Positions 51,823 through 61,282 of a stretch of DNA of 64,000 nt are shown piece by piece (position 1 is the first letter of the stretch; the number at the start of each line of letters is the position of its first letter). A program made the position numbers and the translations under genes. The notes below the pieces were generated by a model. It was not told the DNA's origin. It made no database searches and saw only the letters and a list, made by a program, of their open reading frames with translations. The DNA is from Opitutaceae bacterium (GTDB lineage: Bacteria > Verrucomicrobiota > Verrucomicrobiia > Opitutales > Opitutaceae): NCBI GenBank assembly GCA_028280945.1, contig JANQKV010000058.1:1-64000 (forward strand), written 5' to 3'.

Positions 51823-52838
51823 TCTACTTTGACGTTACGAAATCGGCCAAGTCTCGACACGTTTCGGGACTGATGCGGGTGAATCGCAAGCTTCAGCAAG
51901 AGCTGGGGGGCGACATCGTGCCCGTGGTTTGGGGCCAATGGGATCATCACGCGGTTAAGCCGGACGATTGGTATTTCACAACAGAGATCTTTGATGTGGT
52001 TAGTCGGCCGGGATTTGCCGATTTCCTGCGGTCGCGCACCTGTCAATTGGCGGCTCTCTTTCCAGATGCGATTCCGCTGAAGTTTCCTCGCATTGTTTGG
52101 CCTCATTCGGTTGCGCGGCATCCCCACTACATGCATGCGCTATCGCGATTCGACCACGTGTTTGCGATCTCTGAGGCCGTGCGCCGGGACTTGGAAGAGT
52201 TTTGGCGATGGCAGGGGAATGAAACATCAACGGAGGTGAGCGTATTGCCGTTGGGAGCCGACTTCGATGGCAGCCCTCGGCGTCCACAAGTTACCGGGAC
52301 CCGCGCTGCCGAACTGGTCTGTATAGGAATTCTTGAGCCACGGAAGAACCAGGCGTTTTTGATGAAGGTCGCAGAAAGCCTTTGGGCGGATGGCGTGGAG
52401 TTTAAGCTGCACCTGATTGGTCGAGTGAATCCTCATTTTGGGCGCTCCATTGCCGACCACGCCCAGTTGTTGTCGAGCCGTCACCGCGATCGATTTCAGT
52501 ATCATGCGGCTGCCACTGACGTTCGTTTGGCTGATTTGCTCGGTCGGGCGCGAGCAGTGGTGTTTCCGACCATTGCGGAGGGGTGCGGTCTGCCAGTTTT
52601 GGAGTCGTTGTGGCGGGGACTCCCGTGCGTTTGTTCCGATTTGCCGGTGTTGTTGGAGAATACCGACGGAGGTGGGTGTGTGCCTCTGCCGGTCAACGAT
52701 ATCGAGGAATGGAAAAAGGGACTGAAACGTCTTCTCGAAGACGACGCGTGGTGGCTTGCCCTGGCCCAAGAAGCTGCGGCGCGCTCGCTGCCGACTTGGG
52801 CTGACTCGGCGAACCAGGTACGCCGGACTCTTTGCTGA
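51819..52838 (+). CDS. Glycosyltransferase family 4, short paralogue A
   Basis: A 339-residue transferase. N-terminus IYFDVTKSAKSRHVSGLMRVN; donor half ILEPRKNQAFLMKVAE and TIAEGCGLPVLESLWRGLPCVCS. It shares start and end patterns with the protein at 54113, so they look like paralogues of the WbdA-type mannosyltransferase group. Last gene of the plus-strand run that began with the ketosynthase. Confidence 0.85.
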   Translation: MIYFDVTKSAKSRHVSGLMRVNRKLQQELGGDIVPVVWGQWDHHAVKPDDWYFTTEIFDVVSRPGFADFLRSRTCQLAALFPDAIPLKFPRIVWPHSVARHPHYMHALSRFDHVFAISEAVRRDLEEFWRWQGNETSTEVSVLPLGADFDGSPRRPQVTGTRAAELVCIGILEPRKNQAFLMKVAESLWADGVEFKLHLIGRVNPHFGRSIADHAQLLSSRHRDRFQYHAAATDVRLADLLGRARAVVFPTIAEGCGLPVLESLWRGLPCVCSDLPVLLENTDGGGCVPLPVNDIEEWKKGLKRLLEDDAWWLALAQEAAARSLPTWADSANQVRRTLC

Positions 52839-52856
52839 AAATCGACTGTGGCGAAG

Positions 52857-54053
52857 TTAGAGCTTTTTGACCGCGTAGGTCATGGCCTCGCCGATTTGAT
52901 CGATCTGGTCCTCCGTGTGAAGGGCCGAAACCGCCGTGCGAATGAGGTCTTTGCCCGGGGGCACGGCCGGAGCAATGGACATTACCGTGAACACGCCTTT
53001 TTCCAGCAGCGCCTGCCAGAAACGATAGACCGCCTCCCGTGAACCCAAAACAATCGGAACCGCCGGAGTTTCACTCTCCCAGATATCCAGTCCCAACGAT
53101 TTCAGAATATTGGTGTAGCGCTTGGTGTTGCGCCATAGACGCTCATGGTGCTCGGGTTCTTCCTGCATCACGTCCAGAGCGGCTGAAGCGACCGCAGCTT
53201 GAGAGGGAGGCACTGCTGCAGAGAAAATGGTCTGTTTGGAATTGGTGCGAAGATACTCAATGATCTCACGGGAGGCAGCGATGAATCCACCAGTGCTGGC
53301 CAATGACTTCGACATGCTGCCACAAATGATATCCACTTGGTCATTCAAGCCAAAGTGATCGACCGTGCCACGTCCTTGGCGGCCAAGAACGCCGAAGCCG
53401 TGGGCATCATCCACCACGCTGAAACAGCCGAACTCTTCGCCGATCCCAATGATCTCAGGCATGCGAGCGATATGACCCTCCATCGAATAAACCCCTTCGA
53501 TCACGAGCATCTTGCCGCGGCGGGAATCGACCGTTTCGACAATGTCGCGAAGATCGGATGGGTTGTTGTGAGAGAATCTTTCGACCGTGGCCATCGAGAG
53601 ACGAACACCGTCCCACAGGCACGAGTGAATATTCTTGTCCGCCAGGATCACGTCTCCCTTTTGCGCGAAGGCCGCCACGCTGGTCAGGCAGGATAAATAG
53701 CCCGCGGCGTGGATGTGGCATGCTTCGCGGCCGAGAAAGTCGGCCAGTTTTTGCTCAAGGTCCGTGTGATAGAGACGGGATCCGTTCGAGGGGCGCGCCC
53801 CGGTCGGACTCGTGCCCCATTGCGACATGGCTTTCTGCCCGGTTTCAATGACCTTGGGGTGAAAAGAAAGGCCCAGGTAATCATTGCTGGAGAGCATGAT
53901 CATGTCGCGGCCGTCGAGGCGGATGGAGGTGCCTTTTTGGGCCTCCATCGCATGGTAGTAGGGTGCGTATTTGAGACGCATCTTCGTCGCGTAGTCGTCG
54001 CGCGAACGTTGCAAAATCGCCTTGGGGCTTCGCTTGAAGAAAGTCAGTGCCAT
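52857..54053 (-). CDS. Alpha-oxoamine synthase (serine palmitoyltransferase/BioF/KBL-like)
   Basis: PLP enzyme (398 aa) joining an amino acid to an acyl thioester with loss of CO2. Key residues: His143 stacked on PLP (DKNIHSCLWDG), Asp215 and His218 in VVDDAHGFGVLG, PLP-Lys249 in GSMSKSLASTGG. A basic N-terminal extension (LTFFKRSPKAILQRSRDD) precedes the catalytic fold. It could be BioF, KBL, SPT or a CqsA-like synthase; the lack of other bio or tdh genes and the neighbouring ACP, ketosynthase and glycolipid genes favour a sphingolipid- or aminolipid-type synthase. It is convergent to the ketosynthase run. Confidence 0.85.
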   Translation of the reverse strand: MALTFFKRSPKAILQRSRDDYATKMRLKYAPYYHAMEAQKGTSIRLDGRDMIMLSSNDYLGLSFHPKVIETGQKAMSQWGTSPTGARPSNGSRLYHTDLEQKLADFLGREACHIHAAGYLSCLTSVAAFAQKGDVILADKNIHSCLWDGVRLSMATVERFSHNNPSDLRDIVETVDSRRGKMLVIEGVYSMEGHIARMPEIIGIGEEFGCFSVVDDAHGFGVLGRQGRGTVDHFGLNDQVDIICGSMSKSLASTGGFIAASREIIEYLRTNSKQTIFSAAVPPSQAAVASAALDVMQEEPEHHERLWRNTKRYTNILKSLGLDIWESETPAVPIVLGSREAVYRFWQALLEKGVFTVMSIAPAVPPGKDLIRTAVSALHTEDQIDQIGEAMTYAVKKL

Positions 54054-54112
54054 GCGGTGACGAAGCTAGGAGGTTGAATCGGGTCGGGGAAAGGGGAAAG
54101 TTGCGGGCTGAA

Positions 54113-55318
54113 TCAGCGGCCAGGTGGCAGCGTTTGGATCCAATCCAGCAATAAATCGGCGCAATCGCTCCACAAAGGGGACGGTCGTGCGGCTGCCTCA
54201 CGGGCCAAGGATTCGCGTTTGGACGTATTGTGCATCAGCTCCCGGATCGCTTTGGCAACCGGCTCACGGTGCCGTGTGTCGATTGCCAAACAGCCTCCTC
54301 CTCGGGCGGTTTCGCCGGTCGCTCCGTGAGCGGAGCAAATGCAGGGTTTGCCGTGTAGGAGACTCTCCCACACGGGGAACCCAAATCCCTCCAACAACGA
54401 GGGATAGACAGTGAAGGCGCACTCCTCGAACGCCTGTTCAAGGCCCTGATCTGAGATCCAGCCATCGTAACGTAGCGGGCGACCCTTTGTTTGAAGGCCT
54501 CGTATTCGTTCCATGGCTGTTTGTCCGGTTTCACGCTGAAACATGCCGATCAAACGCAACTCGAATCTCTCGCCCGCTTCCCACAACAACTCGCAGGCCT
54601 CGAGGAGGGTGACGTGGTTTTTACGTCCTTCGATCGAGCCTACGCACAATATTGTGGGAGGTGTGGATTTTTTTCCCTCATTGATGTGGTTGGGGTTTGT
54701 CTGGTGGTGCGTAGCGGGCAAGTGATCCATTCCCGGGGGAAGCACCACAACTTCGGGGTGGTTGCTCCATCCCGCCCAGTCCCAATAGCCGAGCAGTGAT
54801 GCCTTCGAATCCTCTGAAAGGGCGCAGATTCCGTCGAAATCGTGGAGTTCGGCCATATACACGGGAAAGCGGCTGACCGCGCCGGGCGGGGTCAAATCGG
54901 GCAGTCGCAGTGAGATGGCGTCATGGAACAAAGCCACCTTGGGGCAGCGCAAACCAGCAAAGAGCCCAAGTAGATTTCGTCCTGTCCGCTGGGTGAAGAT
55001 TTCCGGAGTGAAAAACGCTTCGGCGTCGGATGGGATGTTGTATTGGGTGGCCGGACCAGATGTCAGTCGACGCAGCCTGCCGCGGATCTGAGCCGACAGC
55101 GGCCAATATGCTCCACGGCGTTTGGCCGGAGCGGGAGGGCATTCGAGGGTCGCACTTTCCCAAGCCTCCAAAAAGCGCCAGCTACGTTGGTGAGGGTCAT
55201 GGGTGATTTCCCGTAATTTTGTTTTTTCGCCCAGCGCTTTGCGCAGCTCCAACGCCACCCTTTGCACACCGGTGCGAGCTCGGCTGTGGCTGGTATGCGA
55301 CAGGTCGTAGAGCAACAT
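54113..55318 (-). CDS. Glycosyltransferase family 4, short paralogue B
   Basis: A 401-residue GT-B protein similar to that at 51819: N-terminus LLYDLSHTSHSRARTGVQRV, donor half GSIEGRKNHVTLLEACELL and SLLEGFGFPVWESLLHGKPCIC. Sits 59 nt upstream of the oxoamine synthase gene in its transcription direction and 5 nt from a GT2 gene, so it probably forms a minus-strand unit GT2-GT4-AOS in the order GT2 first. Confidence 0.85.
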   Translation of the reverse strand: MLLYDLSHTSHSRARTGVQRVALELRKALGEKTKLREITHDPHQRSWRFLEAWESATLECPPAPAKRRGAYWPLSAQIRGRLRRLTSGPATQYNIPSDAEAFFTPEIFTQRTGRNLLGLFAGLRCPKVALFHDAISLRLPDLTPPGAVSRFPVYMAELHDFDGICALSEDSKASLLGYWDWAGWSNHPEVVVLPPGMDHLPATHHQTNPNHINEGKKSTPPTILCVGSIEGRKNHVTLLEACELLWEAGERFELRLIGMFQRETGQTAMERIRGLQTKGRPLRYDGWISDQGLEQAFEECAFTVYPSLLEGFGFPVWESLLHGKPCICSAHGATGETARGGGCLAIDTRHREPVAKAIRELMHNTSKRESLAREAAARPSPLWSDCADLLLDWIQTLPPGR

Positions 55319-55323
55319 TCCGC

Positions 55324-56022
55324 TTAGCGATGCCAGGTATTGTATTTGAGGATCGCGAAAATCGCACGAACACCGTCCCGCCAGCCTATCTTTTTGCCTT
55401 CAGCGTAAGTCCGCCCTGCATAACTGACGCCTACTTCATAGATCCGGCAATTCTGGCGGGATATCTTGGCGGTGAGCTCGGGTTCGACACCAAAACGGTC
55501 CTCTTCGATCTCGATGCGTTGGATGATCTCACGGCGAAAGAGCTTATAGCAGCACTCCATGTCCGTAAGATTCAAGTTGGTGAACATGTTGGAGAGCAGG
55601 GTCAGAAACTGATTTCCGAGGGAGTGCCAGTAGTAGAGCACTCGATGCGGTTCGCCGCCCATGAACCGTGATCCAAAAACGACATCGGCTTTCTCCGCAA
55701 GAAGGGGGGTCAACAACCGGGGATAGTCCTGAGGGTCGTATTCCATGTCCGCATCCTGGATGATCACGTAATCGCCCGTTGCCTCGCGGATTCCCGTCCG
55801 CAGCGCAGCACCCTTGCCTTGATTGACTTCGTGGTGAATGACTTTGGCTACCCGAGGAGCGATTTTGTCGTCCAATACCTCGCGAGTGCCGTCAGTGGAA
55901 CAATCGTTCACCACGATGACCTCCTGTTCAATGTCGATTGGGGCCGCCTGCACGGCATCGATCAACTTCGCAACGGTGTCGCGTTCGTTGTAACAGGGAA
56001 TGACGATCGAAAGGGTGGGCAT
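55324..56022 (-). CDS. Glycosyltransferase family 2 (DPM1/polyprenyl-phosphate type)
   Basis: A 232-residue GT-A transferase from ATG 56022 ([17 protein letters not shown]). Donor motifs [10 protein letters not shown] and the DXD-like [18 protein letters not shown] and [10 protein letters not shown] follow. No membrane helices, so it resembles soluble polyprenol-phosphate mannosyl- or glucosyltransferases providing lipid-linked sugar. ATG 56046 (MGSISLP) is an alternative start. The frame upstream overlaps the divergent membrane protein gene and is ignored. Confidence 0.88.
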   Translation of the reverse strand: MPTLSIVIPCYNERDTVAKLIDAVQAAPIDIEQEVIVVNDCSTDGTREVLDDKIAPRVAKVIHHEVNQGKGAALRTGIREATGDYVIIQDADMEYDPQDYPRLLTPLLAEKADVVFGSRFMGGEPHRVLYYWHSLGNQFLTLLSNMFTNLNLTDMECCYKLFRREIIQRIEIEEDRFGVEPELTAKISRQNCRIYEVGVSYAGRTYAEGKKIGWRDGVRAIFAILKYNTWHR

Positions 56023-56139
56023 GGTGGGAAGCGAGATTGAGCCCATCGAATTGAATCGCGCAATGCCAGAGCGCGGCCGCTTCTGATCCATTCCGGCAGT
56101 TGACCAAGCGGCGCGTCCCCTTCTGCCTAGGCGCCAAGC

Positions 56140-57783
56140 ATGCTGCAAAATGTCTGGTCATGGTTGTCGACCCCTTGGGGAGAGCGCGGTTTTCGCCCGG
56201 GCTTGCTGCTGCTCTATGTCTTCGCCGGGGTGGGATTGCTCTCCAAGTTATCGGAGTATCATATTCCCGAATACGGGTTTACCTACCTGATCGGCCAAGG
56301 TGATGAACCGGCGCGGGAGTTTGATTGGATCGAAGAGCGCGACGTCACGGTTTACCGCCATTTTCGATCTTCGGGTTACGATGCCCAATACTATGCTCAA
56401 CTGGCAATAGACCCCGTCCTGCAGGACCCGACGCTGATCCAGTCGGTCGACAATGTGCCGTATCGTGCCCGCCGGATCCTACTGCCTTGGACAGCTTATC
56501 TCTTTGGCTTGGGGCAACCCAATTGGGTGCTCAACGTGTTCGCGCTGCAGAACGTCGTTTGCTGGTTTTTATTGGGCTGGGTCCTGCTTACATGGTTTCC
56601 CCCAACGTCGATCGATCGAGCGGTGCGCTGGCTCGGCGTCATGCTGTCGGGGGGGATCTGGTTCAGCGCTTTTTCTTCGTTGGTCGATGGCCCCAGCCTG
56701 CTTATGCTGGCACTGGCATTGCGGTGGATAGACCGGGGGCAGACCTGGCGTGGAACCGCGATACTGGCCCTCAGTGGTTTGGCGAAAGAAACCAACATCA
56801 TGGGAGCGGCTGCGCTTTCGCCGCCAAATTGGAAAAATTGGCGCGGGTGGGGAAAGGCTATTTTCCAGGGGCTGTTGGTGGCGGTGCCTTTAGTCGCTTG
56901 GTTCTTTTTTCTTCGCTGGCGTTTTATTGATTCGGGTTCGCTCGCGGGGGCACGCAACTTTGCTGCGCCGTTTACCGATTATTTCGACCGCTGGGCGTCA
57001 CTTGTCGCCAGTGGCCTCAGTGGCGAGGTCCCCTGGAAATTCCTCTCCAGTGGATTGGCCACCCACCTTAGTGTTACGGTGCAGGCTGCCTTCTTGCTGC
57101 TTTGGTGGCAATGGCGGAAAGCCGCCTGGCGCTTGGCCGTGCCGTTCGCGGTCCTGGCCTTTGTCTTGGGGCAAGCGGTGTGGGAGGGATATCCAGGAGC
57201 CTCCAGTCGCGTGCTCCTGCCGCTTTTGTTGGGATTCAACTTATTGGTCCCGGTTGGCCGGCGTTGGTGGTTAATTTTACTGCTGGGCAACGCCACTGTA
57301 TTCGTGGGACCGACAGCGCTCGAACCTCGACCGGGCGAAACCTATTCGGTGCGGATAATGAATCGGGAAATGCTCCCTCCGGAGACTATAAATGCGGCCA
57401 TTACGGTTGAGTTTCCGCGGCCGTGGTATCGGGCCGAAAGCAACCGCAAACGGCAGTGGCGTTGGTCCGAAGACGACGCGGATATTCTGATCACGAATCC
57501 GTACTCCCGACCGCTGCAGGTGGAAATCCGGGGAGCGTGGTCCGCTCAGACCGATCGCACGGCACGCGTGATACAGGGAGGCAGCCTTCTCTGGCAACAG
57601 CACATCGGACTTGATCCCAAGGACTGGCGGCTTGCGGGTATTCGGTTGAAGCCGGGCCTCAATCGGCTGCGGATCGAATCTGATACCAACAACACCGAAG
57701 CCAGTCCGGGAGATGAGCGTCGGTTGGCGGTTTGCCTGCTCCGATTTGCGATCAAAGGCCGATTGCTCGAACCTGAGTCCTGA
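56140..57783 (+). CDS. Multi-pass membrane protein, GT-C-like, with C-terminal beta domain
   Basis: A 547-residue protein with about 8-10 hydrophobic helices. An early extracytoplasmic loop holds [23 protein letters not shown], with acidic residues placed as in GT-C sugar transferases that use polyprenyl-phosphate sugars. From about residue 400 a beta-rich tail ([47 protein letters not shown]) extends outside the membrane. The GT2 gene just upstream on the opposite strand could supply the lipid-linked sugar. Enzyme activity unproven. Confidence 0.75.
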   Translation: MLQNVWSWLSTPWGERGFRPGLLLLYVFAGVGLLSKLSEYHIPEYGFTYLIGQGDEPAREFDWIEERDVTVYRHFRSSGYDAQYYAQLAIDPVLQDPTLIQSVDNVPYRARRILLPWTAYLFGLGQPNWVLNVFALQNVVCWFLLGWVLLTWFPPTSIDRAVRWLGVMLSGGIWFSAFSSLVDGPSLLMLALALRWIDRGQTWRGTAILALSGLAKETNIMGAAALSPPNWKNWRGWGKAIFQGLLVAVPLVAWFFFLRWRFIDSGSLAGARNFAAPFTDYFDRWASLVASGLSGEVPWKFLSSGLATHLSVTVQAAFLLLWWQWRKAAWRLAVPFAVLAFVLGQAVWEGYPGASSRVLLPLLLGFNLLVPVGRRWWLILLLGNATVFVGPTALEPRPGETYSVRIMNREMLPPETINAAITVEFPRPWYRAESNRKRQWRWSEDDADILITNPYSRPLQVEIRGAWSAQTDRTARVIQGGSLLWQQHIGLDPKDWRLAGIRLKPGLNRLRIESDTNNTEASPGDERRLAVCLLRFAIKGRLLEPES

Positions 57784-57785
57784 GC

Positions 57786-60368
57786 TTAATCGGGCCAGAG
57801 CCGAGAGGCGGCCAGTCGGTTCGCGTAGCGTCGTCCGATCGCAGCAGGCGAGTAGTGTTCCCGAATGTATGCCGCGGCCCGAGCCCCACGCCGCCGGGCT
57901 TCGCCAGGGTGTTGGACAACGTGTTGCATCAAATCGGCGGCCGCTTCGATTCTGGGGTTAGCCCAGATCTGCCCTTTTTCATAGGGGCCGTGAGTCTCGC
58001 TCAACTCGATCAGATCAAAGGGCACCGGATAGCCTGTCTCCCCACTCACAAACTCGGCGGTTGCCGACCAGTCTGTGCTTATCACCGGTTTCCCCAAAAA
58101 CATGCACTCTGCAACTGCCAAACCAAATCCCTCCGAGCGATGTAATGACACAAAGGCATCACAGGCTGCTTCCAAATTATGGACGTCTTCTCGCGAAAGC
58201 GTTTCGGCAATCAGGGTAGTGTGTTCAAGACCATTCAGTGCTGTCTTCAGCTTGTGGTAGGCTTCCGGGTTGCGTTCGGGGTTTTGAGTCTTGATCACCA
58301 ACTGCACGCCGTGTTCATCGGGAAAAGCGGCACGATATGCGTCGATCACCGCGTGAGGGTTTTTTCGCTCCTGATAGGAATTTAGATCGTAGAGAAAAAG
58401 AAAGCAGATCCGATCTTCGGGCAGGGAAAATCGCGGTTTTTGGCCACCGATCGGGGGCGCGAAGTCGATGGCATGCGGCATCACCAATACCGGCAGCGGA
58501 ACCTTGGCGGCGATGGCGTCCCGCACAAAGGCCGACGGGCACCATACCTCATCGTAATACTGCACCGCATCCACCCAGGCGTCAGGAAACTCCGGCAGCT
58601 CCCACGCCCAATAGGCAACGTTGTGTCGATCACGCCGAAAGGGGACGCCGTGGTGATGATCGATGTCACCCGAAACAGGCGGATCAATGTGGAACACGTT
58701 TACGCGGTAGGGGTTCGTGCTCTGGAGCTTCGCGGCATAGGTGTTATCTCCCATCCGGTTCAGACATGGCAGTTTCATGTCGACCAACGCATGCGGCATT
58801 TCTGCTGCTGCGGTCGCCCGTGCCATGCAGCGGGCACTTTCTCCGATACCCAACTCGGCTCGAAACCATCCGACAACATTGAGCCCCAACGGATAGTCTT
58901 TCTTTTCCTTCCGATTAACCCGCAAGGGTTGACGGTGACTGAAGTCATAAATCGGTCGCTCGTCGCACAAAATCTGATTCACCCGCAACCGACGATTTTT
59001 GAGTTGCGGTCGGTGCGCCTCGAGGACGAGCCGCCATTTACGGGGCAGGAGCCAGCGCTGGGTGATGCGCCCCGCCCAGGCCAGGAAATCCTCCCGGGCA
59101 GTGCCGATGATTTCGACGGCCAGCTCTACCGGTTCGTCCATCACGACCATGGGGCGATCGATGCCACAGTTGTAGTTGGTGCCATCTATCGGGAAAAACT
59201 CCTCGGTTTGCACACCGTTGATCGTCAGACGAAGCCCCAGCTCCCCGTCCGTCTCAGGCCGGTCTTTGGTCGGCGGCATAATGAAGCCGTTGATGAAGAC
59301 ATTTCGTTCGATCGTGCCAGGCGCGAACACAACAGTGAATTTGTTGCGAAACGAATAGCTTTTGTAGTGAATGTCGTCTCTGCGAAGGCCTCGAAGTTCG
59401 TAGGCTGTTGGATCATCGCCGGCAGGAGGACGCTCGATCCCAAGGGTTTTGCGCCAGTGAATTTCTTCGTAAAAGATCGAGCTGCCAACTTCGACCCAAG
59501 CTTCCCGCGGCACGGCCTTGATTAAACCGGTTCGGTAGGCCAATGCACGCAGTAGCGTCCTATACGGCACCGACGTTATACCCGAGCGCCATTGCTGAAT
59601 TTTCTGCCTCGCCCAATCCGCGGCACAAAGGTTGATGATTTCTCCGCGCCATCGTCCAAACAGGCGTCGGCTGTTGGCCTCATCGTGAGGCCGTGCCTTG
59701 CCCCTGGCCGCACTGACGTGGTGCCGCACCACGCTGTTTAGGGCAATCGCCACGCGTTGCCCCCGGTCGGCCAAGGCGAGGCAGAGGTCAACGTCCTCGC
59801 CGCCATTGATGAACTCCTTTTGGAAGCCGCCCCCGGTTTCGATGAAGACTTTCCGTCGCACCAGGCAGCAGGCTGCGGTCACGGCCGGGACATAGCGAAT
59901 AGGCTTTCGCTTGATGCTGCTGGCCCGAGGCAAATCCCGAGTGTGCTCGAGTTTGGCATTGGCCCTGAATCGGATCCCGGCGTGATCAACTTCGTTGTTG
60001 TCCACCCGACGCTGCACATTGCCGATCAACGCAATCGAGCGGTCTTCCTCGAGTGCTCCCAGCATCGGTTCTATCCACCCGGGCAGGAGCTCGAGATCGT
60101 TGTTCAGGAGGGCCAGATATTCTCCCTTGGCGGCCTCTGCGCCACGGTTGTTGCTACCGGCGAAGCGGAGGTTTTCCTGATTGATCAAGTATCGGCAGGG
60201 CGGAGGCAGCGTTTGAATCCACTCGCGTGATCCATCCGTGCTGCCGTCGTCGACAAAAATGATCTCATGCGAAAGACCGGCGGGCAGGGTTTCCTGCAGG
60301 GTGCGCAGGCAGGTCTTGGTCAGTTCCAGCCCGTTGTAGAGAGGGATGATGAATGAAACCTTGATCAA
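57786..60368 (-). CDS. Double glycosyltransferase (GT2 + GT4) with central beta domain
   Basis: An 860-residue protein. Residues 1-260: GT2 (FIIPLYNGLELTKTCLRTL, VDDGSTDGS, GGEDVDLCLALADRG). About 300-480: a beta-rich insertion (FINGFIMPP, LRLTINGVQTEEF) that matches no GT. About 490-860: GT4 (GWFRAELGIGESARC, YQERKNPHAVIDAYRAAF, SLHRSEGFGLAVAECMFLGKP). Two sugar-adding sites in one chain suggest that it builds a disaccharide repeat of an O-antigen or capsule. The gene follows rfbA by 18 nt. Confidence 0.88.
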   Translation of the reverse strand: MIKVSFIIPLYNGLELTKTCLRTLQETLPAGLSHEIIFVDDGSTDGSREWIQTLPPPCRYLINQENLRFAGSNNRGAEAAKGEYLALLNNDLELLPGWIEPMLGALEEDRSIALIGNVQRRVDNNEVDHAGIRFRANAKLEHTRDLPRASSIKRKPIRYVPAVTAACCLVRRKVFIETGGGFQKEFINGGEDVDLCLALADRGQRVAIALNSVVRHHVSAARGKARPHDEANSRRLFGRWRGEIINLCAADWARQKIQQWRSGITSVPYRTLLRALAYRTGLIKAVPREAWVEVGSSIFYEEIHWRKTLGIERPPAGDDPTAYELRGLRRDDIHYKSYSFRNKFTVVFAPGTIERNVFINGFIMPPTKDRPETDGELGLRLTINGVQTEEFFPIDGTNYNCGIDRPMVVMDEPVELAVEIIGTAREDFLAWAGRITQRWLLPRKWRLVLEAHRPQLKNRRLRVNQILCDERPIYDFSHRQPLRVNRKEKKDYPLGLNVVGWFRAELGIGESARCMARATAAAEMPHALVDMKLPCLNRMGDNTYAAKLQSTNPYRVNVFHIDPPVSGDIDHHHGVPFRRDRHNVAYWAWELPEFPDAWVDAVQYYDEVWCPSAFVRDAIAAKVPLPVLVMPHAIDFAPPIGGQKPRFSLPEDRICFLFLYDLNSYQERKNPHAVIDAYRAAFPDEHGVQLVIKTQNPERNPEAYHKLKTALNGLEHTTLIAETLSREDVHNLEAACDAFVSLHRSEGFGLAVAECMFLGKPVISTDWSATAEFVSGETGYPVPFDLIELSETHGPYEKGQIWANPRIEAAADLMQHVVQHPGEARRRGARAAAYIREHYSPAAIGRRYANRLAASRLWPD

Positions 60369-60386
60369 CGGAATGGGATGGAGGAG

Positions 60387-61274
60387 TCAGTCCCGCTTGC
60401 GCGGCCATGCCTTCAGGTAGGCTCCGTAAGACGATTTTCCGAGGCGCGCGATCTGGGCGTCCAGCTGCTCGTCGGATATCCAGCCGCGGCTGTAGGCGAT
60501 CTCCTCCAAGCACGCGATTTTTTGCCCCTGGCGGTTGGAGATAATGCTCACGAACTCACCTGCTTCCAGCAACGAGTTGTGGGTGCCGGTATCCAGCCAC
60601 GCCGTGCCTCGCCCGAGCAATTCCACATGCAGGTCGCCACGCTGGAGGTAGCACCGGTTGAGATCGGTGATTTCGAGTTCGCCTCGAGCGGAGGGCTTGA
60701 GCTCACGGGCAAAAGCAACCACATCATGGTCATAGTAGTAGAGACCGGGGATCGCGTAGTTGGATTTTGGTGACGAGGGTTTTTCTTCCAGGGACAGGAC
60801 CCGGCCATCGGCCGAAAACTCCACCACGCCATAGTCCCGGGGATTGGATACATGATAACCGAAAACCGTGGAGCCCGTATCCCGGGCGGAGGCGGCGGCC
60901 AAGGCGTTCACGAAGTCGTGTCCGTAGAACATGTTGTCTCCCAAGATCAGAGCCGACGGCTGGGTGCCGTCGAGAAAACCAACTTGCTCGGCAATCAGGA
61001 AGGCTTGGGCCAGTCCATCGGGGCTGGGTTGTTCGGCGTAGCTGAGTGCCAGGCCAAAGTTGGAACCATCGCCCAGCAGTTTTTGGAAAAGCGGCAAATC
61101 CTGTGGAGTGGAAATGATCAACACCTCCCGAATGTCGGATAGCATGAGAACCGACAGGGGATAGTAGATCATCGGCTTGTCATAAACCGGCATCAACTGT
61201 TTGGAAACCGCGATGGTGAGGGGGAAGAGGCGAGTGCCGCTGCCGCCGGCGAGAACAATACCTTTTCGATTCAT
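60387..61274 (-). CDS. rfbA: Glucose-1-phosphate thymidylyltransferase
   Basis: Makes dTDP-glucose from dTTP and glucose-1-phosphate. 295 residues with the nucleotidyltransferase signature [35 protein letters not shown] and EKPSSPKSN. Minus-strand order is RmlD/NRS-ER-like gene, rfbB, rfbA, so rfbA is third in the dTDP-sugar run, 8 nt after rfbB. The dTDP-sugar is probably used by the adjacent glycosyltransferases. Confidence 0.96.
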   Translation of the reverse strand: MNRKGIVLAGGSGTRLFPLTIAVSKQLMPVYDKPMIYYPLSVLMLSDIREVLIISTPQDLPLFQKLLGDGSNFGLALSYAEQPSPDGLAQAFLIAEQVGFLDGTQPSALILGDNMFYGHDFVNALAAASARDTGSTVFGYHVSNPRDYGVVEFSADGRVLSLEEKPSSPKSNYAIPGLYYYDHDVVAFARELKPSARGELEITDLNRCYLQRGDLHVELLGRGTAWLDTGTHNSLLEAGEFVSIISNRQGQKIACLEEIAYSRGWISDEQLDAQIARLGKSSYGAYLKAWPRKRD

Positions 61275-61282
61275 GATCTAAC

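Noticed and set aside
58440-59525. 361-codon plus-strand frame opposite the double glycosyltransferase
   Set aside because: Antisense shadow without family motifs.
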